From Methanobrevibacter sp. (GTDB lineage: Archaea; Methanobacteriota; Methanobacteria; Methanobacteriales; Methanobacteriaceae), in NCBI GenBank assembly GCA_017646885.1, contig JAGCLR010000324.1, forward strand, positions 1-12,549: DNA of 12,549 nucleotides, read 5' to 3'. Both the position numbers and the translations under genes were made by a program. This document shows, in pieces, positions 1 to 5,936 of this stretch (positions are counted from its first letter, which is position 1; each line of letters starts with the position of its first letter). The notes beneath the pieces are model-generated. The model saw only the letters and a program-made list of their open reading frames with translations. It made no database searches and was not told the origin of the DNA.

Positions 1-51
1 GCAGTTTTGCAACTCGGCGAGTTGCGCAGATGTGATTGATTTGGTTTTCAT
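1..51 (-). CDS. N-terminal fragment of a leftward gene, unknown product
   Basis: An ATG on the minus strand at 51-49 opens a frame that stays open to the window edge and reads MKTKSITSAQLAELQNC. The polar, helix-prone start could be a small DNA-binding or mobile-element protein, but 17 residues are too few to identify a family. It lies downstream of the terminator of the 313-residue gene, so it should have its own promoter within 52-134. An 8-bp inverted repeat (GCAACTCG, one spacer base, CGAGTTGC, at 9-25) falls inside the frame and may simply reflect codon content. Confidence 0.45.
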   Translation of the reverse strand, partial: MKTKSITSAQLAELQNC

Positions 52-134
52 AACCGAAAGGATTTATGCTCGGCTCGTATGCGAGTGGCCACTCATTGCA
101 CGTGCGAGTCACACAAACCTTGCGGTTAATAAAT
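52..134 (-). promoter_or_regulatory. Palindrome-rich intergenic leader, possible operator region
   Basis: This stretch lies between the terminator at 135-170 and the ATG at 51. It contains a perfect 12-bp palindrome GAGTGGCCACTC (83-94), an 8-bp palindrome GCACGTGC (98-105), a small inverted repeat CTCG-TATG-CGAG (74-85) and two copies of TGCGAGT (80-86 and 103-109). No exact TAnnTTTG -7 box is visible on the minus strand; AAGGTTTG near 117-124 is the nearest match. The crowded symmetry suggests operators or a structured leader for the leftward gene. That role is inference. Confidence 0.35.
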
Positions 135-170
135 AAAAAAAAAGCCGGACCTCCATTTCTGGAAATCCGG
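135..170 (-). terminator. Intrinsic terminator of the 313-residue gene
   Basis: Read on the minus strand, CCGGATTTCC (170-161), a six-base loop and GGAGGTCCGG (154-145) form a continuous 10-bp stem with two G-U pairs, followed by one C and an uninterrupted run of nine T (143-135). The two G-U pairs become C-A mismatches on the plus strand and the T run follows only in the leftward direction, so the terminator works for leftward transcription. It sits about 85 bp past the stop codon at 256. Confidence 0.85.
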
Positions 171-255
171 TGCAAAATTAGCGCTTTTTTATACAATAGG
201 CAATAAGTCGGAATAAAGTCGGAATAGATTTTCTGTTTTTCGTTAGTCAGTGGGT

Positions 256-1197
256 CTACTTCATGGCATTATTCAGAAATACAAGGTTACATGCCCGACA
301 CGCGCGATAGAAGGTATCATCCTTAATATCGGTATTACACTCTTCGTTAAGAATGGCTAATACCTGCGAACGAGACATATTCCGAAAGTCAAAATGTTTC
401 TTCCCCTCATCAGAAGAGAGATAATTTGCCAAACTCGTCGCTCCGCCTTTAGCGGCTTCTTCCAGATGTGTTTGAATATGATCATCGTCCGCACAAGGAT
501 CGGCTTCTGGAATAAGGAAAGTAGATAGTTTCTTGCAATACTCCTTCCGGCGCGTGATATGTGTTTTATTTTCCAGATGAAGTTGAATAGGCGGCATATT
601 TCTACTGAAGGCTTCCATGATTTGATGATGAACCCTCATGGAGACAGGGTAGTTCTTGGCAAGGAACTCAATAAAAAAAGTGGTATAGCCGTATATGATT
701 TTCTTCTGCTCGTGGGTAAGGTGTTGGTAAAGTTCGGACTTAAGGAAGGCTTGTCGTGCATCACATTCGCAAGCATACATATAGGTGTACCAATTATCGC
801 CTTCGCTGCACTCCATAGGCAAGGTTGGACTCTGCTCCCACACCTCACGAGCGATAGGTGCAAAGACTTTCATATAAGTGCGAAAAATCTCCGTTTTACG
901 GCAATACAACATGCAATCGAGGTCTTCAAGTTTAGCCGGAACGGGGAATGGATTGTCTTCTTTTGAATACTTGCGTATATGCCAGTAATGGTTAATGGCA
1001 AGGCTGATGACAGATGCGGCAAAGCCCTGAACCTGCATCTCGGACTGCTCAATTGACTGACTTCTTTTCCTTAACCAAACAGCTGGTGCAGCTCTAAGTT
1101 CTTTTATTTCAGGATTCGTTGTGAAGATCGTAACATCCTCTCCATCCGAGTTCTTATAGATAAAATATCCGTTCCACTCAAGTGCGTCGTCCATCAT
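256..1197 (-). CDS. Conserved-looking protein of unknown function, 313 aa
   Basis: I do not recognise the family. The protein appears soluble, with no signal peptide and no convincing membrane helix. It is rich in aromatic residues and cysteines: CMLYC near residue 95, a CSEG...YACECDA stretch near 130-147, and FYRACRACN near the C-terminus. An amphipathic helix near residues 57-75 (GFAASVISLAINHYW) is the most hydrophobic part. Two adjacent ATGs (1197 and 1194) could both initiate. The gene has its own -7 box (1228-1235) and terminator (135-170), so it appears to be a separate monocistronic unit rather than part of the defence operon. By eye its base composition is more GC-rich than the defence genes to its right, which suggests it belongs to the element backbone or to a different acquisition. 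Confidence 0.8.
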   Translation of the reverse strand: MMDDALEWNGYFIYKNSDGEDVTIFTTNPEIKELRAAPAVWLRKRSQSIEQSEMQVQGFAASVISLAINHYWHIRKYSKEDNPFPVPAKLEDLDCMLYCRKTEIFRTYMKVFAPIAREVWEQSPTLPMECSEGDNWYTYMYACECDARQAFLKSELYQHLTHEQKKIIYGYTTFFIEFLAKNYPVSMRVHHQIMEAFSRNMPPIQLHLENKTHITRRKEYCKKLSTFLIPEADPCADDDHIQTHLEEAAKGGATSLANYLSSDEGKKHFDFRNMSRSQVLAILNEECNTDIKDDTFYRACRACNLVFLNNAMK

Positions 1198-1227
1198 GCT
1201 ATTATAGATTTATAAATTTTACAACGG

Positions 1228-1235
1228 CAAAGGTA
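1228..1235 (-). promoter_or_regulatory. Bacteroidetes -7 box for the 313-residue gene
   Basis: The minus strand reads TACCTTTG here, an exact match to the TAnnTTTG -7 consensus of Bacteroidetes, and it is followed by C as in many such promoters. The A/T-rich region about 20 bp upstream offers CTTTTA rather than a clean TTTG, so the -33 element is weak. Transcription would start near 1220, leaving a leader of about 20-25 nt before the ATG at 1197. It lies in the 124-bp gap after the abiH-like gene, which supports separate transcription. Confidence 0.6.
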
Positions 1236-1321
1236 GTATATTAAACTGCTAAAAGTTGTCAGTGGATAGAGAAAAATGCAAATAAATTGGTTTTTAGTTT
1301 TTTGGGGTAGAGGGAATTATG

Positions 1322-2590
1322 TTAGTTTGCTGATGCTTGTGGTAATGGTTCGCAACAATCTTTAGGAACCACTTTAGCTCGCAAGGCTTGTTTGTCTTTA
1401 AAATTACGCGATATGTTTTGGGCTATCTCAGTATAATTATCTGTGCCATCTTCCTTTTGGTAATAAAATGGTTTAATAGAAATACAATTTTCGTGTTCAA
1501 ATAGCGTATTAAGCAAGGTGCGGTCGGAGTTGCCACATGAGTGTCCCATGATATATATTTGAAATGGAGCAGACTCTGCAAATTGCAACAATTTCCGGTA
1601 ATTGCTTGCGTCAAGATATTTGCTTGATTTGATATGTGTAAGGTAATTATTATCATTAAGGTCTTCTAATTCTTGATAATATTTATCCATCTCATCTCCA
1701 TAACCAAAAATTACGGACTGAGGATTGTCAAGAGTACCATGAATATTATTTAATTGGAAATGTTCTCTTATTCTTGGTGATAGATACAAACTAGCAATGT
1801 TGGTATAATTAAAATTTACTATCAATATACTGTCTGGGACTAAAACAGGATTCTTATGGTTTAAATGATTCCAAATTTCATCATTTATGAATAATCCTTT
1901 CTGATAAGTTCTAATATTATGTATCGTCATACCTTTCAGCATAGAAGCCTCGTCTTCATAATAACTGATAACATCGCATATTTTATCACCATTAACTCGT
2001 TCTGCCATAAACTCTCCAAATTGTTCTTGTGCACTAATAGCAATATCATACTTTGAAATAGGCTCGTATATTTTTTCTTTGATAGAAGATAAAACAATAT
2101 CTTTATTTGTTGATTTAACTTGAATTTCTAATAGATATTCAATCAGTTTTTCTTGTAAATAAGCAAAGTGTTCATGTAATTTTTTTACCTCTATGGTAGA
2201 GTTTTTCTTTAGGCACTCCTTTAGTAAAGCATAGTAATCTGCTTCAATATCAACCCAACCTTTTGTTTCGATTGATTGGCAAATGCGAGTTAATAGTTTG
2301 GATTTGTTCATAATAGCTAATCCTCCATTGCTAAAAGCATCGTAGAATTCCATTCCTGACATTTGCTGATAAGCAATGCTATTCTGCATTAAAAAACCAT
2401 GCCACTGAGTAAAGTCTGTTTCTTCTGTGTCTAATTCAATACTGCACAATGGATCTTCCAATATAGAACAATGACAAAGAATCAATTCTCGTTTCCATTG
2501 CTCCCAATACCAATTAATGAAATCTGCATAGTTTGTTTTTAAGCCATGTGCGAGGTCAAAGCCATTTCCTATAAGTACAATTCTATTCAT
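1322..2590 (-). CDS. abiH: AbiH-family abortive infection protein
   Basis: This is predicted to be a phage-defence protein of the AbiH family, first known from lactococcal abortive infection; the biochemical activity of the family is not well established. The N-terminus (MNRIVLIGNGFDLAHGLKTNYADF, broken here for reading as residues 1-12 and 13-24) carries the hallmark nucleotide-binding-like GNGFDLAHG segment followed by Y-x-D-F. A conserved-looking C-terminal segment near 345-365 reads YIMGHSCGNSDRTLL, as in other AbiH proteins. The length of 422 residues fits the family. It starts 22 bp after the stop of the nuclease-fold gene, with no promoter-like box in the gap, so co-transcription is likely. 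It is the last gene of the defence series; I see no clear terminator just after it. Confidence 0.88.
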   Translation of the reverse strand: MNRIVLIGNGFDLAHGLKTNYADFINWYWEQWKRELILCHCSILEDPLCSIELDTEETDFTQWHGFLMQNSIAYQQMSGMEFYDAFSNGGLAIMNKSKLLTRICQSIETKGWVDIEADYYALLKECLKKNSTIEVKKLHEHFAYLQEKLIEYLLEIQVKSTNKDIVLSSIKEKIYEPISKYDIAISAQEQFGEFMAERVNGDKICDVISYYEDEASMLKGMTIHNIRTYQKGLFINDEIWNHLNHKNPVLVPDSILIVNFNYTNIASLYLSPRIREHFQLNNIHGTLDNPQSVIFGYGDEMDKYYQELEDLNDNNYLTHIKSSKYLDASNYRKLLQFAESAPFQIYIMGHSCGNSDRTLLNTLFEHENCISIKPFYYQKEDGTDNYTEIAQNISRNFKDKQALRAKVVPKDCCEPLPQASAN

Positions 2591-2612
2591 GGTTAAAGTT
2601 TAGTTAAGGATC

Positions 2613-3533
2613 TTATTTTACCATCTTTGTTACCTTATTAAATATTGGGGCCAGTTGAATATACCAATCAAATATTGTGTTCCAGTTGGTTTGATTGTTT
2701 GAATCAATGCTCTTCATTATGTATATGCGGCACGCTTTAGATGCTTCACGCCATACTATTTCACCGTCAAACATTTTTGCAATCTCCTCTGAATATGCAC
2801 CTAATTCTGCATAATATTTCTTATCATCAGGGATATATATACCAATATCTACAGTTCCTTTTGTAGGTTGTACATTCAACGAAATATGACAATTACTTTT
2901 TCCTACAGCTAAATCGAACCACGAATCTTTGTGAGCACGACGGAGTTTGAATTCTTTTGTAAAAGTAGGATGAGCAGCAGCATAATTCCTAAATGCTTCC
3001 CAATAACTGATGCAGAATTTACCTCTTTCTGTAATCTCGGCAGATGTGTTTCTTTCTTCTTTGACCCAATCGTTAGGGCGTTCTACTATATTGAATTTTG
3101 GTGCTGGGAGCGAATCTCCAATACGCCATAACTCTATCTCTAGTAAGAAAAAGTTAATCTCGTTGTCTGTATGAGCATTTAACCATTCTATTGCTTGGCG
3201 ATGCTCATCTCGCGCACGCTTGACAATCCAAATGATGTATTTGGCATCTTTACCACTAGCATAGGTAATGATTTTGCCGAGATGGTCGTGATTTGTAAAT
3301 TCCAGCTGGTTTTCAATTATAATCTTCTTTCCTGTACCTTGCTCCTCTGCATAGATATCTACAGAATAGCCTCCTACAGAAGACTCGCGCTCAATTAGAG
3401 ATATATCCAGCCCTATTGCATCTCCCAAGAGTGCCAGATTTTCTTCTTCTGCCAACCATGTGGAGAAATCATATTCTTCGTGTTTCCATAACTCGCGCAA
3501 TTCGACGCGCTCTAATTTACCAATTGAAGCCAT
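2613..3533 (-). CDS. DUF4268-like PD-(D/E)XK nuclease-fold protein
   Basis: This is a predicted soluble 306-residue protein with an N-terminal nuclease-like domain. Residues 55-76 read GYSVDIYAEE...KKIIIENQ, giving D59 and E74-N-Q76. This fits the D...(D/E)xK core of the PD-(D/E)XK superfamily, with Q in place of the final K. It is followed by a TNHDHLGKIITYASG helix (80-94) typical of proteins annotated with DUF4268. The C-terminal half (170-306) resembles the DUF4268 region, with WFDLAVG and a final Trp-rich segment. Family members are common beside restriction-modification and phage-defence genes, and DNA cleavage is inferred from the fold only. The E-N-Q core may be catalytic or degenerate. 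The gene follows the membrane protein after 88 bp and precedes the abiH-like gene by 22 bp. Confidence 0.75.
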   Translation of the reverse strand: MASIGKLERVELRELWKHEEYDFSTWLAEEENLALLGDAIGLDISLIERESSVGGYSVDIYAEEQGTGKKIIIENQLEFTNHDHLGKIITYASGKDAKYIIWIVKRARDEHRQAIEWLNAHTDNEINFFLLEIELWRIGDSLPAPKFNIVERPNDWVKEERNTSAEITERGKFCISYWEAFRNYAAAHPTFTKEFKLRRAHKDSWFDLAVGKSNCHISLNVQPTKGTVDIGIYIPDDKKYYAELGAYSEEIAKMFDGEIVWREASKACRIYIMKSIDSNNQTNWNTIFDWYIQLAPIFNKVTKMVK

Positions 3534-3621
3534 ATATTTTTTTATTTTAATATTCTTTCCATCACCTTACTACACTTTCCCACCTTATAGTTTATTTTCA
3601 TGAAAATATTACTTGGATTTC
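3534..3621 (-). other. Intergenic gap with 16-bp palindrome and a 19-codon frame
   Basis: This 88-bp gap separates the membrane-protein gene from the nuclease-fold gene. It contains a perfect 16-bp palindrome TATTTTCATGAAAATA (3593-3608). The ATG inside that palindrome opens a 19-residue frame, MKINYKVGKCSKVMERILK, ending at 3542. No TAnnTTTG box and no hairpin-plus-T-run terminator is visible on the minus strand. The palindrome could be a weak hairpin affecting expression of the last two genes. The small frame is reported as a possibility only, because a basic 19-mer of this kind arises easily by chance. Confidence 0.3.
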
Positions 3622-4053
3622 TTAAAAAAAGTGTTTCAAAATTCCTATTAAAAAAGTAAATGCAATTATCACAAAAGAGAGGAATTTGATCCATATCCAT
3701 ATATAACTTAATCTACTATGTTTGATTAAACTTTGATTATATGTTGTAAGATATTTTTTATCGCCATATTTTTTTTCAAGCGATAGTAATTTATTATAAT
3801 AAAAACAAGTATCAATAAAATAATGTAAAATATCTATGGCAAGATAAGCAAAACCTGTAAACAAAGAAACAATCATCCAATTATTACTCAGCATAAAACT
3901 GCCATCATTATACGAAACCACCCATATTGTAGTAATAATGCCCATTACCAAGGTTCTAGTATTTTGTGATACTTTGGTAGATTGGGTATTATAGAATCCA
4001 TTACCTTCTTCTATGGAATCTTCAAAATTCTTCTTTACTTGATCAGTTGCCAT
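3622..4053 (-). CDS. Small membrane protein, three predicted helices, likely effector
   Basis: The protein has 143 residues and no recognised family. Residues 1-30 are polar (MATDQVKKNFEDSIEEGNGF). Hydrophobic segments follow at about 33-48 (TRTLVMGIITTIWVVS), 57-80 and 116-140. A charged, lysine-rich loop (about 88-112, SLEKKYGDKKYLTTY) separates the second and third. By the positive-inside rule the N-terminus and this loop should face the cytosol. Its ATG shares one base with the TAA of the preceding 35-codon micro-ORF (TAATG), a classic translational-coupling arrangement. Small multi-helix proteins of this size serve as membrane-disrupting effectors in several anti-phage systems, and I infer a similar role from size, topology and location. 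An alternative is an anchor or partner for the upstream micro-proteins. Confidence 0.72.
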   Translation of the reverse strand: MATDQVKKNFEDSIEEGNGFYNTQSTKVSQNTRTLVMGIITTIWVVSYNDGSFMLSNNWMIVSLFTGFAYLAIDILHYFIDTCFYYNKLLSLEKKYGDKKYLTTYNQSLIKHSRLSYIWIWIKFLSFVIIAFTFLIGILKHFF

Positions 4054-4160
4054 TATTTCTTAGGAAATCCAGCAGGACCTATATGACGTCCTACACCATT
4101 ATTACCTTCTTGTGGAGGTTTTGTAGAAGGCACTTTTATTGAATTATTCTCTCTTTTCAT
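4053..4160 (-). CDS. Micro-protein 2 (35 aa) with GRHIGPAGF motif
   Basis: A short frame starting at ATG 4160 and stopping at TAA 4055-4053. The N-terminal part is polar and proline-containing (KVPSTKPPQEG at residues 9-19) and the end is GVGRHIGPAGFPKK. Residues 24-32 are identical to residues 13-21 of the micro-protein encoded just upstream; the 27 coding bases differ at only two positions, both synonymous (GGA/GGG and CAT/CAC). That pattern is strong evidence of translation and selection on the peptide. The stop overlaps the start of the membrane-protein gene by one base. Function is unknown. Options include a ligand, inhibitor or antitoxin of the membrane protein, a recognition tag, or a peptide precursor. 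No modifying enzyme is adjacent. Confidence 0.72.
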   Translation of the reverse strand: MKRENNSIKVPSTKPPQEGNNGVGRHIGPAGFPKK

Positions 4161-4208
4161 ATTTTATTTTCTTTTTATGCCAAATCCAGCAGGACCTATG
4201 TGACGCCC
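4065..4208 (-). repeat. Pair of 27-bp near-identical coding repeats (GRHIGPAGF)
   Basis: The two copies lie at 4065-4091 and 4182-4208, 117 bp apart. They are identical at 25 of 27 positions, and both differences are third-base synonymous changes. Each copy encodes the same nine residues near the C-terminus of a separate micro-ORF. The surrounding sequence of the two micro-ORFs is not similar, so either an old duplication has diverged everywhere except the motif, or the motif is strongly constrained. Confidence 0.85.
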
Positions 4209-4244
4209 CTCGCCTCTCTCTTGTTTCTCTTCAGTATTATCCAT
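4164..4244 (-). CDS. Micro-protein 1 (26 aa) with GRHIGPAGF motif
   Basis: The frame begins at ATG 4244 and stops at TAA 4166-4164. The N-terminal half is short and charged (MDNTEEKQERGE), followed by GRHIGPAGF at residues 13-21 and a basic tail (GIKRK). It starts 19 bp after the stop of methyltransferase 2, in an A/T-rich leader without a Shine-Dalgarno sequence, as is normal for Bacteroidetes. It lies three bases ahead of micro-protein 2 and in the same reading frame (TAA-AAT-ATG), so read-through of one TAA would give a product with two motif copies. The shared nonapeptide with synonymous codon differences is the main support for it being a gene. No function can be assigned. Confidence 0.7.
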   Translation of the reverse strand: MDNTEEKQERGEGRHIGPAGFGIKRK

Positions 4245-4263
4245 AATTTATTTTATAATACAT

Positions 4264-5934
4264 TTAAATGACTTTATCTAATATTGTATCTTTAAACGTT
4301 TGCCAAATGTCTAGATGCACTTTTTTATAGTCTTCAAAGAGTTGTTTTACAAACTCTATTTCGAAAACTAATCTAAGATCGTTTGGGTCGTTGTCTGGTT
4401 GCCCTTCTTTACGAGTTCCCACACGAGCAATCTTTATGAAATATAAATCTTTTATACCCTTGCCTTTGATATATGGCATGAAATAGTAAAGTTTGTTAAG
4501 AGCAACAGTGGATGGGAACTTTTTACCCGTGTAATAAATCTTTGCAGACTGGTCTAGATATTGCTCCATATTGTCTGCTTTGACTAGTGAAACAAGCAAG
4601 TTCTTATCTAATTTCAGTTCTGCATCTTTTGGCAGTTGCTCAACAATAGTATTATTTACAATTTCATCGGGATAATGATCTTTTAACTGTAAGAAATCAA
4701 CAGTTCCTGCCATACCAGGACCATCGGATGGTTTTGCATATTTCTTGATAGTTGCTTTATCGCCAAATAGATATTTAGCAAACAATTTGACAACCTCCAC
4801 ATTTACAGCATTGCCAAATTGCTTATATGCTTGAGCATCCACAACATCAGGTTGGAATGTATCAGGGAAACTTTGCAGTCTTGCGCATTCGCGCAGAGTT
4901 AGTTCGCGCTGACGACATCCGACAATAGATGTTTGTGTAATAGCTACTAAAGCAGGGAAATATGTGCCAATTTTGACACGAATACCAGAAGGACGGAATT
5001 GCAAAATATGATTCCAAATATTAGGTTGCTTGTGTTGTCCTACTTGCCATTCCAACTTTGCCTTTGCTCCAAAGAAAAGTGGATTTTGTTTTGCTCTATT
5101 CAGCCATTCATCTATAAACTCCCGATTGTCAAGATACAATTGGTTGTTTTTATTGATAAAATTAATCTTCCAAGCAGGATAGCCAGTAGTATCTTCATTC
5201 AATGCTGGTTCATGCAAATAATCAGACCAAACAGGAAAGCCTGGTAGTTTCTTACATTTGATATTTTGGATAAATTCATTCCATAAGTCCACCAATTGAA
5301 TTTTATCTTCGCTCAAACGATATTTTTGCAAGTCAATAATTTCTGCATCATCTTGCAAAATATTTTCTACACTACATTTTGGCAATTTGCCTTTTGCATT
5401 AAACTGAAAAACAGGTAATGTACCAATATCTTTGCGTACACACATAATGAACACACGCTCACGGTGTTGTGGTATGCCAAGATAATGAGGACTAAAAATT
5501 ACAGGCTCTTCCAATACGTTGTAGCCGATGTTGGTCAAATGTTCGTGAATTGTTCGCCAAGTATTTCCTCCATCATGTGAAGCTAAATTGCGTACATTTT
5601 CAAGCAAAGCATATTTGGGCTGACAATGCGCCATAATGCGCTCCACATCAAAAAACAGAGTACCCTTTGTTTCATCGGCAAATCCTAATCGTTTACCTGC
5701 TTTTGAGAATGCTTGACATGGAAATCCTCCGCATAATACATCAAATGCGGGCAATTTAGCAGGATCTATTTTAGTAACATCCACATCGGGCTTAAGACCA
5801 TAATTTGCCTCATATGTTTTTCTACAATCTGCATCTATATCACACGCAAATACACACTCTCCTCCAAGCGATTCCATTGCTTGATGGAATCCGCCTATTC
5901 CGCAAAATAAATCTATGAATTTGAATCTTTTCAT
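4264..5934 (-). CDS. C5-cytosine DNA methyltransferase 2 with C-terminal extension
   Basis: This enzyme would transfer a methyl group from S-adenosylmethionine to carbon 5 of cytosine in a specific DNA site. All main motifs are present: motif I IDLFCGIGGF (7-16), the catalytic GFPCQ loop with C73, ENV (112-114), QHRER (156-160), motif IX RECARLQSFPD (348-358) and motif X YKQFGNAVNVEV (370-381). The region between about 170 and 330 is the probable target-recognition domain. A further 165 residues after motif X (392-556) are not part of a standard C5 methyltransferase. They may be a fused DNA-binding or restriction-associated domain. The start lies 2 bp after the stop of the predicted endonuclease, so the pair probably forms a type II restriction-modification system. 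The recognition site cannot be read from the sequence. Confidence 0.92.
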   Translation of the reverse strand: MKRFKFIDLFCGIGGFHQAMESLGGECVFACDIDADCRKTYEANYGLKPDVDVTKIDPAKLPAFDVLCGGFPCQAFSKAGKRLGFADETKGTLFFDVERIMAHCQPKYALLENVRNLASHDGGNTWRTIHEHLTNIGYNVLEEPVIFSPHYLGIPQHRERVFIMCVRKDIGTLPVFQFNAKGKLPKCSVENILQDDAEIIDLQKYRLSEDKIQLVDLWNEFIQNIKCKKLPGFPVWSDYLHEPALNEDTTGYPAWKINFINKNNQLYLDNREFIDEWLNRAKQNPLFFGAKAKLEWQVGQHKQPNIWNHILQFRPSGIRVKIGTYFPALVAITQTSIVGCRQRELTLRECARLQSFPDTFQPDVVDAQAYKQFGNAVNVEVVKLFAKYLFGDKATIKKYAKPSDGPGMAGTVDFLQLKDHYPDEIVNNTIVEQLPKDAELKLDKNLLVSLVKADNMEQYLDQSAKIYYTGKKFPSTVALNKLYYFMPYIKGKGIKDLYFIKIARVGTRKEGQPDNDPNDLRLVFEIEFVKQLFEDYKKVHLDIWQTFKDTILDKVI

Positions 5935-5936
5935 AC

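Noticed and set aside
559..966. 135-codon plus-strand frame within the 313-residue gene
   Set aside because: It is antisense to a longer minus-strand gene with its own promoter and terminator, and its translation shows no recognisable domain.
4053..4244. The micro-proteins as a lanthipeptide or other modified-peptide precursor pair
   Set aside because: Such precursors usually keep the leader and vary the core; here the N-terminal parts differ and the C-terminal motif is fixed, and no modification, protease or export gene is next to them. Not excluded, but less likely.
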